Positions 17,953-26,271 of a DNA stretch of 64,000 bases are shown piece by piece (within the stretch, counting starts at the first letter, position 1; every line of letters begins with the position of its first letter). This stretch comes from G965276675 sp965276675. Its GTDB lineage: Bacteria; Acidobacteriota; Terriglobia; Terriglobales; Acidobacteriaceae. The DNA is taken from the NCBI GenBank assembly GCA_965276675.1, contig OZ255624.1:1984001-2048000 (forward strand). The letters run 5' to 3'. The notes under the pieces were generated by a model. That model ran no database searches. It saw only the letters and a list, made by a program, of their open reading frames with translations, and was not told the DNA's origin. A program made the translations under genes and the position numbers.

Positions 17953-19113
17953 TTAGGACTGAAGAGTTGCGATAGGAGGTTGTTCAAGAGGCGTAGCCGC
18001 CCCTCCCTCATATTCTAATTGCACGTTGCCGGCCTGCGCTTTACCGGCGAGAACTGGATCGAGATACTGGCTGCGCGCGATGCCTATGCCGTAAATCACA
18101 CCTCCGACGCTGGCAACGCTGGTCAGGCGGCCAGCAGATTGATCGCCGTTCTTGAGTTCGGCTGGGAGAGCCGGGGGCAGTCCGGTCAGGCGAAAGGAGC
18201 CAAGCCGCCGGTGAACGGCGCCGCGGGAGCGAATCCGCTCCACGATCTCCTGGCCCAGATAACACCCTTTGGTGAAGCTCAGGGCACGTGGCTGGTGCGC
18301 TTCCTGCGGCAGGTCGCGATCGAGGATGTCTACACCATAGAGTGGAATGGCCTCTAGCACGCGCAGAGTTTCAATCGCTGCAACGCCGCAAGGAATGGCT
18401 CCTGCCTGGAGCAGAACCTGGCACATGGTTGGCAGGTCCTCGGGCGCGAGCCACAGCTCGAAGCGCGGCACACCCACGCTGTAAGCCCGAAGTAGCCTAA
18501 GCGCAACGCCGCAGATGCGGGCTTGGCGGACTGTGATCATGCCCGGCGCGAGATCGTCTAGAGATACGCCAAGCTGTTCCAGGAGAGCCGAGGCTTGAGG
18601 CCCTGCCAACCCTAGGGCGGTGGTTGCAGCACTCACATCCTGCAGTTCCACATCGTCCATGATGATGTAGCGGTCCAAATGGCCCATGAGACCAGCGATT
18701 TGGCTGCGGTCCGTCTCGAGCAAGAGATGGTCTGGGAGAGAGTAGGTGTAGCAATCGCCCTGGATGCGGCCTTGGGCGTTCAAGAGAAAGCTGTAGTTGC
18801 CTACGCCCTCGGGCAATGCACCTACTGCGTTGGTCAGCATTCCGTTGAGCCAGCGAACGCGGTCACTGCCCCGCACCTCAATCCAGCCGCGATAGCCGAG
18901 GTCGTAGACGCCGGCCCCTGTCAACAGGGCAGAAATTTCTTTCTCCTCATCCCCAAAGCTCTGGAGGGTCAGCGCTCCGCAGTGGAGGACCAGCTCCGGC
19001 GAGGGGTTCTGGGCCGACAGCAGCGCTGCGAGTGGAGTCAACGCCAGCGAGCTCACTGCGTCCGCTACACCGTTGGTAATCCCGGATGGTGCGTCTAGTT
19101 CCGTGTCGCTCAT
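17953..19113 (-). CDS. ygfZ: Tetrahydrofolate-binding protein YgfZ (GcvT-like Fe-S maintenance factor)
   Basis: This 386-residue member of the GcvT/YgfZ family helps maintain iron-sulfur enzymes such as MiaB-type proteins in a folate-dependent way. The diagnostic motif KGCYLGQEIVERIRSRG (consensus K-G-C-Y-x-G-Q-E) lies near residue 300. The N-terminal folate domain includes VYDLGYRGWIEVRGSDRVRWLNGMLTN. The reading frame continues 66 codons upstream without homology. The ATG at 19113 (MSDTELDAP) is preferred and makes the gene divergent from the metallopeptidase gene with an 83-base gap. Confidence 0.9.
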   Translation of the reverse strand: MSDTELDAPSGITNGVADAVSSLALTPLAALLSAQNPSPELVLHCGALTLQSFGDEEKEISALLTGAGVYDLGYRGWIEVRGSDRVRWLNGMLTNAVGALPEGVGNYSFLLNAQGRIQGDCYTYSLPDHLLLETDRSQIAGLMGHLDRYIIMDDVELQDVSAATTALGLAGPQASALLEQLGVSLDDLAPGMITVRQARICGVALRLLRAYSVGVPRFELWLAPEDLPTMCQVLLQAGAIPCGVAAIETLRVLEAIPLYGVDILDRDLPQEAHQPRALSFTKGCYLGQEIVERIRSRGAVHRRLGSFRLTGLPPALPAELKNGDQSAGRLTSVASVGGVIYGIGIARSQYLDPVLAGKAQAGNVQLEYEGGAATPLEQPPIATLQS

Positions 19114-19196
19114 AGCGGAAAGCCTGTAGAAATTATAGCCTTCGAAGAGCGGCGCCGATTTCGCTGCGAAGAAAGCCACGGCCGGAGGCAGTTTTT

Positions 19197-20792
19197 CTGA
19201 CGATAAGCAGAAGCGTACGAGCAGTAGGAATTCTGGCATTAGCGGCGTCGCAGTGCGCAGCGGGCGGTCGCGCCGCCCGAGCGCAGGCGGGCACGGGCAC
19301 GACGCAAACACCTCCGCCGCCGCCCGTCACGCACCATAATCCAGCAGGCACGCCGGATCAGTCCACGGTCGAAAGACACATCACGCCAGCTCAGGCGAAG
19401 GAGCTGTTTGCTTCTGTCGACCAGATTCTCGCTTTTGCCAGCACAGACTCGAAGCTTCCGATCAAGCATCCGGTCAAGCGGCTGCTTACGACACGCGCCG
19501 CTGTGGAGAGCTATGTGCTGACGAAGTTCAGGGAAGACAAGGACAGCAAACGGCTCAAGCGGTCCGAGGTCGTCCTCAAGAAGTTCGGTCTGCTCGATCG
19601 GGACTTCCAGCTTCAACCCTTTCTGGTCAGTCTCCTGACGGAGCAGATCGCCGGCTACTACGACAGCAAAACCAAGACCGTGAACCTGCTAGATTGGATC
19701 GCGCCAGATCAGCAGAAACCAGTGCTGGCGCACGAGCTGACGCACGCCTTGCAGGACCAGCACGTGGACCTGGAGAAGTGGGGAAGCCAGAGCTCAGATA
19801 CGATCGCGCAGAACGTGACGGAAGACAACCAGCACCTAGCCACGGACGAGGCGGATACGGCGCGCGATGCCGTCGCGGAGGGCCAGGCCATGGCAGTGTT
19901 TCTGGATTACGACCTGAAGCCGCTGGGCAAGAGCTTGAAGACCGAGCCGAATATCGCCAGCCAGCTCGGCGATGAGATGGACGACCCGCATGGCTCACCG
20001 GTCCTCGCGCGCGCACCTTTGTTGCTGAAGGATTCGCTGCTTTTTCCGTATCGCGAAGGGCTCAGCTTCGAGCAGGCGGTGCTGAAGGATGAAGGCACGG
20101 CAAGCGCCTTTGCCGGAGTGCTCGACCGGCCGCCCGCGACCAGCTTCGAGATCATGAACCCGCGCGCATATGAGACCAAGCAGCCCGTGCCGTTGCTGCA
20201 CATGCCGGATGTCCATGGGCTGCTCAACGCCGAGTACGAACCCTACGATGTTGGCGTCTTAGGCGAGTTCGATGTGCGCGTACTGACGGGTCTTTTCGGC
20301 GGCACGGATGCCGCAGCGACGCTCACGCCGCAGTGGAACGGCGGCATTTACTACGCCGCGCAGAGTAGGCAGGCTAAGAGCCCGGAGCAGAAAGTGGACA
20401 CCGCCTCTCTTGCGCTAGTCTACCTGTCACAGTGGACGAGTGGAGTGGCCGCAGCCACTTTCGCTGATCTGTATGCGAAGGATCTCAATAAGAAGTACAC
20501 GCGCGTCGAGCGGCGGCCTGAAGAGGAATCCTCGCCGACTCCGGAAGCTGCAGAGCGTGTTTGGGATACGAACGAGGGCCCGGTGCTTATCGCGATCAAC
20601 GGCAAACAGGTCTTCATCAGCGAGAGCTTCGCGCTTCCGCTCGCCCGCAGACTGGAGCTGCTGCTATGCGGCGCGCAGGCTGGGGAAGGGACACAGTTTG
20701 CCGAGAAGCGAGCGCCTTCACAGAATCTGTCTGGCGGTTTGGTGAAGCTGCTTGGGGATTTTGGCATGATGCGGGTTGCTTTACGGCATTAG
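19197..20792 (+). CDS. Putative secreted zinc metallopeptidase (HExxH), apparent CTG start
   Basis: A zinc-binding motif HELTHALQDQH is followed 40 residues later by AEGQAMAVFLDYDL, whose Glu is a candidate third ligand. This resembles neutral metallopeptidases of unknown specificity. The first ordinary start (GTG 19503) gives 429 residues with no export signal. The same frame is open back to 19116 and reads through a clear signal-peptide-like segment (TISRSVRAVGILALAASQCAA) and a Thr/Pro linker, yet contains no ATG, GTG or TTG. A strong GGAGG (19184-19188) lies 8 bases before CTG at 19197, giving a 531-residue exported protein. The CTG start is inferred from this spacing. Confidence 0.7.
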   Translation: MTISRSVRAVGILALAASQCAAGGRAARAQAGTGTTQTPPPPPVTHHNPAGTPDQSTVERHITPAQAKELFASVDQILAFASTDSKLPIKHPVKRLLTTRAAVESYVLTKFREDKDSKRLKRSEVVLKKFGLLDRDFQLQPFLVSLLTEQIAGYYDSKTKTVNLLDWIAPDQQKPVLAHELTHALQDQHVDLEKWGSQSSDTIAQNVTEDNQHLATDEADTARDAVAEGQAMAVFLDYDLKPLGKSLKTEPNIASQLGDEMDDPHGSPVLARAPLLLKDSLLFPYREGLSFEQAVLKDEGTASAFAGVLDRPPATSFEIMNPRAYETKQPVPLLHMPDVHGLLNAEYEPYDVGVLGEFDVRVLTGLFGGTDAAATLTPQWNGGIYYAAQSRQAKSPEQKVDTASLALVYLSQWTSGVAAATFADLYAKDLNKKYTRVERRPEEESSPTPEAAERVWDTNEGPVLIAINGKQVFISESFALPLARRLELLLCGAQAGEGTQFAEKRAPSQNLSGGLVKLLGDFGMMRVALRH

Positions 20793-20885
20793 GCAGACAT
20801 CCTTAGGGTGGAAGCTCAGACCTGCTTTTCTCATCCCCGGAGAGTGGCGGCTATACTTAGTCTTTCATTCCACGTATAGGCTCAG

Positions 20886-21791
20886 GTGCTCGCGACTGGA
20901 ACTAGTCGTGCAGCCTTGGCGGAGAACGGTTTGGCACAGGCAGAGATCGGCATTATCGGCGGCAGCGGTCTTTACGCAATGCCGGGGTTAGAGAACACAC
21001 GCGAAGAACGGCTCACGACGCCCTTTGGCGACCCTTCGGATGCCGTTGTTCTTGGCGAGCTGGACGGGCGCAAGGTCGCTTTCCTGGCGCGGCACGGACG
21101 CGGCCATCGTCTGCTGCCATCGGAGTTGAACTTTCGTGCCAATATCTACGCAATGAAGCAGCTAGGTGTGGAGCGCATCCTCTCAGTCTCTGCCGTGGGC
21201 TCGCTGAAAGAAGAGCACAAACCAACTGACTTTCTAGTGCCGAACCAATTTATCGATCGCACGTTTGACCGCCATGCGACCTTCTTTGGCAACGGCATCG
21301 TCGCGCATGTTGCCTTCGGAGATCCTGTATGTGCAACTGTCGCAGGGGCAATTGCGGATGGGTGCGAGCAGGCCGGAGTCGTCGCCAAGCGGGGCGGCAC
21401 GTACGTCTGCATGGAAGGCCCGCAGTTCTCAACGCGCGCAGAGTCAAACCTGTACCGCAGCTGGGGCGCGGATGTGATCGGGATGACGAACCTGCAGGAG
21501 GCCAAGCTCGCGCGCGAGGCCGAGATCTGCTACGCCACCGCAGCGATGGTCACAGACTTCGACTGCTGGCATGAGGCGCACGAGGCCGTCACCGTCGAGC
21601 AGGTGGTCGCGGTCATCCACCAGAATGCGAGCAATGCGGCAAAGGTCGTGCGGGCCGCCATCGCTTCCATTCCGAAAGAACGCAACTGCAGCTGTGCCAA
21701 TGCTCTGCAGTTCGCCATCATGACCAGCCGCGAAGCAATTCCTCCGGAGACTCGCCGGAAGCTCGACCTGCTCCTTGGGAAATATCTGTAG
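20886..21791 (+). CDS. mtnP: S-methyl-5'-thioadenosine phosphorylase
   Basis: It phosphorolyses methylthioadenosine, the by-product of polyamine and quorum-signal synthesis, to adenine and methylthioribose-1-P. The 301-residue protein has the phosphate loop IGIIGGSGLYAMPG, ARHGRGHRLLPSELNFRANIYAMKQLG, the purine pocket EGPQFSTRAES and GMTNLQEAKLARE. VTDFDCWHE follows, with the NCSCANAL segment near the C-terminus. Start is GTG at 20886 with only a weak ribosome site; TTG codons at 20916 and 20931 are alternatives. A -10-like TATACT is at 20852-20857. The PfkB gene follows after 28 bases. Confidence 0.93.
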   Translation: MLATGTSRAALAENGLAQAEIGIIGGSGLYAMPGLENTREERLTTPFGDPSDAVVLGELDGRKVAFLARHGRGHRLLPSELNFRANIYAMKQLGVERILSVSAVGSLKEEHKPTDFLVPNQFIDRTFDRHATFFGNGIVAHVAFGDPVCATVAGAIADGCEQAGVVAKRGGTYVCMEGPQFSTRAESNLYRSWGADVIGMTNLQEAKLAREAEICYATAAMVTDFDCWHEAHEAVTVEQVVAVIHQNASNAAKVVRAAIASIPKERNCSCANALQFAIMTSREAIPPETRRKLDLLLGKYL

Positions 21792-21819
21792 AAATATTCT
21801 TCGCAAACTTAGGAAAACT

Positions 21820-22758
21820 ATGTCGATTCTGGTAGTAGGCAGTGTTGCATTTGACAGCATTGAAACGCCGCATGGCCTGGTAGAGAACTGCCTGGGCGGC
21901 GCGGCCACTCATTTCTCGCTCGCGGCCAGCTTCTTCACCGACGTGCGCGTGATCGCGGTTGTCGGGGAAGACTTCACCTCCACCGAGGAGGATGTCCTCA
22001 AACGTCGCGGCGTTGATACGACGGGTCTCGAACACATCGCGGGCAAGAGCTTTCACTGGACCGGCTCATATGTGAAAAGCCTGAACGAGGCTGAAACGCT
22101 CAAGACCGAGCTCAATGTTTTTGAGAATTTTTCGCCAAAGATCCCCGATTCCTACAATGACAGCGAGTATCTCTTTCTAGCCAACATCGATCCCGTGTTG
22201 CAGGCCGATGTGCGCCGGCAGATGCCAAAGGTGCGCACGGTCTGCGGCGATACCATGAACTACTGGATCGCCGATCACCGGGAGACCCTCCTGAAGGTGC
22301 TGGAAGGTCTTGACGTGCTGCTGATCAATGATGGAGAGGCAAAGCTGCTCGCGGGCAACAACAATCTGGTGCATGCGGCGCACGCCATTCTGAAGATGGG
22401 TCCCAAGTCCCTGATCATCAAGCACGGCGAGTACGGCGCAACCGCTTTTTTCAGCGAGCGTTCTTTTTCCGGCGCGCAACCTGGAGGCATATCGACGCCC
22501 TTCCGCGCGCCCGCGCTGCCACTGGCGGAGGTGGTCGATCCGACTGGGGCCGGCGACTCATTTGCTGGCGGCTTCTTAGGCTATCTTGCATCGCAAGGAG
22601 AGGTCACGCCGGCAACTTTCAAGTGCGCCATGTTCTACGGCGGGGTGATGGGGTCGTTTGCGGTCGAGAAGTTCGGTACCGAGCGCGTCCAGTCGCTCAC
22701 GCGGGAGGAGATCGACGCGCGCTTCAAACTCTTCCGCGAGTTGTCCCACCTTGACTGA
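21820..22758 (+). CDS. PfkB-family sugar/nucleoside kinase
   Basis: This 312-residue ribokinase-fold enzyme has the N-terminal glycine motif NCLGGAATHFSLAASFF and the C-terminal PfkB signature DPTGAGDSFAGGFLGYL, with the catalytic Asp in GAGD. The substrate is not evident. Position directly behind MTA phosphorylase suggests a nucleoside (adenosine-like) or a ribose derivative, which is inference only. ATG at 21820 has AGGA 6 bases upstream; the frame is open further but without homology. It overlaps the next gene. Confidence 0.9.
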   Translation: MSILVVGSVAFDSIETPHGLVENCLGGAATHFSLAASFFTDVRVIAVVGEDFTSTEEDVLKRRGVDTTGLEHIAGKSFHWTGSYVKSLNEAETLKTELNVFENFSPKIPDSYNDSEYLFLANIDPVLQADVRRQMPKVRTVCGDTMNYWIADHRETLLKVLEGLDVLLINDGEAKLLAGNNNLVHAAHAILKMGPKSLIIKHGEYGATAFFSERSFSGAQPGGISTPFRAPALPLAEVVDPTGAGDSFAGGFLGYLASQGEVTPATFKCAMFYGGVMGSFAVEKFGTERVQSLTREEIDARFKLFRELSHLD

Positions 22759-24493
22759 AACCGCTCCAGCGCGGCCATCGCTCCGGCGTGAATTATGGCT
22801 GGTGACCGCGTGCACCACTCTGCTTGCACTCTTCTCGCTGCTCTATTGCTACTCACACGGGTACTTGTTGTTGTATGGCGATGCGGTTGCGCACCTCCAC
22901 ATCGCTCGCCGCATCTTCGATTCGCGAACTCCAGGGTTTCGCCAACTCGGCTCGGTGTGGCTGCCGCTCTCGCATCTGCTGCTTATTCCCTTTGTACAAA
23001 AGATGAGCTGGTGGCAGAGCGGACTGGCGGGCGCCTGGCCATCGATGGCTTGCTACGTGGCTTCGTCGATCGGTCTCTACTGGCTGGCCCATTGCTTCAT
23101 GCGGGCGTCCACCGCTGTTTTAGCGGTTGCGTTCTTCGCGCTTAATCCCGGTCTCTTGTATTTTGCCACTACGGCCATGACAGAGCCTTTCTTTCTGGCA
23201 GAGATGATCTGGGCCGCGCTGCTGCTTGTTCTGTTTGCGCGAGAGGCGGCGAGTCCCCGCGAGGGGAACGCAGGCCGCCTGTTGCTGATTACCGGCGGCG
23301 TTCTGGTCTGCGCGGTCTTCACTCGCTACGATGGATGGATCTACGCAGCTGCGGCCTGGTGCGTCGCGACCGCAACGGTTGTGCGCCGCCGCAACCTGCG
23401 TGAGCCTCTTACCGGCGCGTGGGTGCTCTTCACCGCACTGGTGGCCATCGCGCCCCTGCTCTGGATTGCCTATAACGCGAAGCAGTTTCACGATCCGCTC
23501 GACTTTCTGCGCGGCCCCTATTCCGCGCGTGCGATTGAGGCGCGCACCACGCCGCCGCGAGCGGGGCACTACCCCGGCTTCCACAGCATGCGCATCGCAT
23601 GGTTCTACTTTCTGAAAGCCGCAGAGTTGGGCGCGGCCGCGAAGAGATCGGGAAATACGATCTTCTGGGCAGCAGTGGCCGGAACAGTCCTGCTATTGCT
23701 GAATAACTTTCGCCGTGCCGGTTCACGGGTGCCTGCCGGAATTGCTGCGGCCCTGCTCCTCTGGATACCGCTGCCGTTCTACGCCTACTCCATCGCCTAT
23801 GGCTCGGTGCCGATCTTTATTCCTGTCTGGCAGCCGTATTCCTGGTACAACACTCGTTACGGAATGGAGATGCTTCCCGCGTTTGCGCTCTTCTCCGCAT
23901 GCCTGGTGGAGGCGTGCATCAGGTGGAAGCCACGGTTCACCATCGTCGTGGTCTCATTTGCTGGAGTGCTTATCGCGCTGAACACGATTTCGTTATTCCG
24001 CGCGGGACCGCTCGTCTTCCAGGAAGCAGTCGCTAACTCGCGCACACGCATCCCGTTTGAGCGAGCCCTCGCCCGTAGTCTTAGCGAGTTGCCATCTGGC
24101 GCGAGTATCCTGACCTACACCTCCGAGCATATCGGGGCGTTCGAACAGGCCGGGGTACCGCTCAAGAATACGATCAACGAGGGAGATTACTTCCTCTGGC
24201 GTGCAGCGCTCGACCATCCAGCCGCTGCCGCAAGTTTCACTGTTGCCGTGGATGGCGACGCGGTCGCAGCGGCCGTTAGCAAACATCCTGAAGGGCTACA
24301 GCTGCTCATGGTCATCTGTGGCAAGGGACAGCCATGCGCCCGCGTCTACCGATCGGAGATCCACAAGAGCAACCGTTCTCAAGTGAGTACGGATGATTCC
24401 CGGATAGGAAGACCAGGTGGTAGCATCGCGGCAATGCACGCCGCTGGTGATAGGGGAATCGGTAGCGCTTTACGTGAAAGGGAAGTGGAGTGA
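22751..24493 (+). CDS. Multi-pass membrane glycosyltransferase-like protein (GT39/PMT-type)
   Basis: This 580-residue protein has about 11 hydrophobic segments. After the first helix comes a loop with YGDAVAHLHIARRIFDSR, where the DAxxHLxIAR acid corresponds to the catalytic loop of polyprenyl-phosphate-sugar GT-C enzymes. HSHGY-type aromatic loops and a periplasmic C-terminal domain (about 455-560) follow. It probably moves a sugar from a lipid carrier onto a periplasmic acceptor. The best start is TTG at 22751, overlapping the kinase stop by 8 bases. The next gene starts inside its stop codon, so it belongs to the same operon. Confidence 0.75.
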   Translation: MTETAPARPSLRRELWLVTACTTLLALFSLLYCYSHGYLLLYGDAVAHLHIARRIFDSRTPGFRQLGSVWLPLSHLLLIPFVQKMSWWQSGLAGAWPSMACYVASSIGLYWLAHCFMRASTAVLAVAFFALNPGLLYFATTAMTEPFFLAEMIWAALLLVLFAREAASPREGNAGRLLLITGGVLVCAVFTRYDGWIYAAAAWCVATATVVRRRNLREPLTGAWVLFTALVAIAPLLWIAYNAKQFHDPLDFLRGPYSARAIEARTTPPRAGHYPGFHSMRIAWFYFLKAAELGAAAKRSGNTIFWAAVAGTVLLLLNNFRRAGSRVPAGIAAALLLWIPLPFYAYSIAYGSVPIFIPVWQPYSWYNTRYGMEMLPAFALFSACLVEACIRWKPRFTIVVVSFAGVLIALNTISLFRAGPLVFQEAVANSRTRIPFERALARSLSELPSGASILTYTSEHIGAFEQAGVPLKNTINEGDYFLWRAALDHPAAAASFTVAVDGDAVAAAVSKHPEGLQLLMVICGKGQPCARVYRSEIHKSNRSQVSTDDSRIGRPGGSIAAMHAAGDRGIGSALREREVE

Positions 24494-25320
24494 TCCGCTT
24501 TCGAAAGGCGCACGCCTGCGGCAACGATTTCTTGATCGTCGATGAGGACGAGGTGAAGGGGCGCGACCGTGCGGCGTTGACACGGGCCCTGTGCGCACGC
24601 ACCACAGGCATCGGTGCCGATGGTGTGGAATACCTCCGGATATCGGGCGACCGCTCGGGTCGCATACAACTCTTCAACGCAGATGGATCAGTCGCAGAGA
24701 TCTCCGGCAATGGGACGCGATGCGTCGCTGCATGGATGGCGCAGGAGCAGCAGTTGAGCAGAGGCGAGAGTGTTACCCTGGCGACCGATGCCGGCGAGCG
24801 AAGATGTCAGGTGGAGGCCATAGCTGGTCCGCGCTTTACTATCAGCACTGGCATGGGCGTTCCTACTGTCGAGCCACGGATGATTCGCTTAGCCGATGGA
24901 AGAGAGATCGCGGGCGCCGTAGTTTCCACCGGCAATCCACATTTCGTGATCCAGGTCGATTCGGACGATTTCAGCTACACCGGCCGCAGTTGGAAGGAGC
25001 TGGGCAGAGAGATCTGCACCCATGGAGACTTTCCCCAGCGCACCAATGTCGAGTTCGTATACATGCGTGCGCCGGGCGCGATCGAGATCCGTATCTATGA
25101 GCGCGGCGTCGGCCCCACATCGTCATCGGGCACAGGCACAAGCGCGGCTGCCGCGGCCAGCATCGCGCTGCAAGACGCTGCAACTAACCTAACAGTGCTC
25201 GCGCCGGGGGGCGCGCAAGATGTCAAGTGGCACGGTAGCAGCGCGGAACTCACGCTCACTGGTCCGGCAGAACTGATCGCTAGCGGCGAAGCGTTTTTCG
25301 CGGAGAACTATCTCTCGTGA
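24490..25320 (+). CDS. DapF-fold protein with both catalytic Cys replaced by Ser
   Basis: This 276-residue protein has the double hotdog-like layout of diaminopimelate epimerase. Conserved parts are RKAHACGNDFLIVD, TGIGADGVEYL, FNADGS, STGNPHFVIQV and YERGVG. The two residues that exchange the alpha proton are Cys in known DapF enzymes (CGNG and ACGTG motifs). Here they are Ser72 (ISGNGTRC) and Ser213 (TSSSGTGTS). In the related proline-racemase family, Cys-to-Ser/Thr changes switch racemases to dehydratases or other epimerases. A different reaction is therefore plausible, though retained weak epimerase activity cannot be excluded. The GTG start overlaps the upstream stop by 4 bases, as does its own stop with the next gene. 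Confidence 0.88.
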   Translation: MIRFRKAHACGNDFLIVDEDEVKGRDRAALTRALCARTTGIGADGVEYLRISGDRSGRIQLFNADGSVAEISGNGTRCVAAWMAQEQQLSRGESVTLATDAGERRCQVEAIAGPRFTISTGMGVPTVEPRMIRLADGREIAGAVVSTGNPHFVIQVDSDDFSYTGRSWKELGREICTHGDFPQRTNVEFVYMRAPGAIEIRIYERGVGPTSSSGTGTSAAAAASIALQDAATNLTVLAPGGAQDVKWHGSSAELTLTGPAELIASGEAFFAENYLS

Positions 25321-26264
25321 GCAAAGTACCGCAGCTTAAGGCAGTGTTGCCCGGCGCCAGTATCGCAGTGGTCTCGCTCGCCAGCAGTATTGCCCCGGAT
25401 CGGGTGCATCGCGGAGTAGCGGCGCTTCGCGCGCTCGGGTTTGACCCGGTGCTCGCCGAACATGCGCTTGCCAAGACCGCGCTTTATTTTGCCGGGACTC
25501 CGGAGCAGCGGCTGACGGATCTGCACCGCACCTTCGCCGACGACGCGATCAATGCCGCTATATGTACTCGCGGTGGTTACGGAACCAACTATCTGCTCCC
25601 GGCGCTCGATCTTGATCTGATCCAGGAGCATCCCAAGCCGCTCATTGGCTATAGCGACAACACGGCGATCCAGACCTGGCTGCTCGATCAAGCAGGTCTT
25701 CAAACGTTTCACGGGCCCATGCTGGCGGCCGATTTCTCGCGCGAAGAGGGCGTCCACCTCGCGAGTTTCCTGGCGGCGCTCACAGGCGAGCCGTACGTGC
25801 TGGACGGCAGCACCGGGCTACGTACCCTACAGCCGGGCCATGCCAGCGGCGTGCTCTATGGCGGCTGCCTCAGCATCCTGGCGGCCTCGCTCGGGACGCC
25901 CTATGCGCCGCGGACCGAAGGCAAGCTGCTCTTCCTGGAAGATGTGGGCGCAAAGCCGTATCAAGTCGATCGCATGCTGCGGCAGTTGATCCTGGCAGGC
26001 AAGCTGGAGGGGGTATGCGGCATCATCTTTGGCGAGATGCTCGACTGCGTGCAGCCCGGCGCGGCGCCCGGTTTGTTCACCGACGTGATCGCACAGGTGC
26101 TGGCGGATTTTCGGGGTCCCATCGCCTTCGGCCTGCGATCGGGACACGTCTCGCACGGAAATGTAACTCTGACGTTTGGGATAGAAGCCGAGCTCGAGGC
26201 CGGAGCCGATGCGGTCCTGCGCATTAGCGGCAGAGACAATGCAACCCGCAGCGATTCCAAGTAG
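25317..26264 (+). CDS. ldcA: Muramoyltetrapeptide LD-carboxypeptidase (peptidase S66)
   Basis: This enzyme of the LdcA/MccF family removes the terminal D-Ala from cytoplasmic muropeptide tetrapeptides during cell-wall recycling. The 315-residue protein shows the Ser nucleophile in IGYSDNTA (Ser113), Glu208 in FLEDVGAKPYQVDRML, and the His in SGHVSH (about 277). An N-terminal CTRGGYGTNYLL loop precedes the nucleophile. GTG at 25317 overlaps the DapF homologue stop by 4 bases, and mpl begins 7 bases after its stop. With mpl next door the recycling role is well supported. Confidence 0.92.
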   Translation: MSKVPQLKAVLPGASIAVVSLASSIAPDRVHRGVAALRALGFDPVLAEHALAKTALYFAGTPEQRLTDLHRTFADDAINAAICTRGGYGTNYLLPALDLDLIQEHPKPLIGYSDNTAIQTWLLDQAGLQTFHGPMLAADFSREEGVHLASFLAALTGEPYVLDGSTGLRTLQPGHASGVLYGGCLSILAASLGTPYAPRTEGKLLFLEDVGAKPYQVDRMLRQLILAGKLEGVCGIIFGEMLDCVQPGAAPGLFTDVIAQVLADFRGPIAFGLRSGHVSHGNVTLTFGIEAELEAGADAVLRISGRDNATRSDSK

Positions 26265-26271
26265 AGGAACG

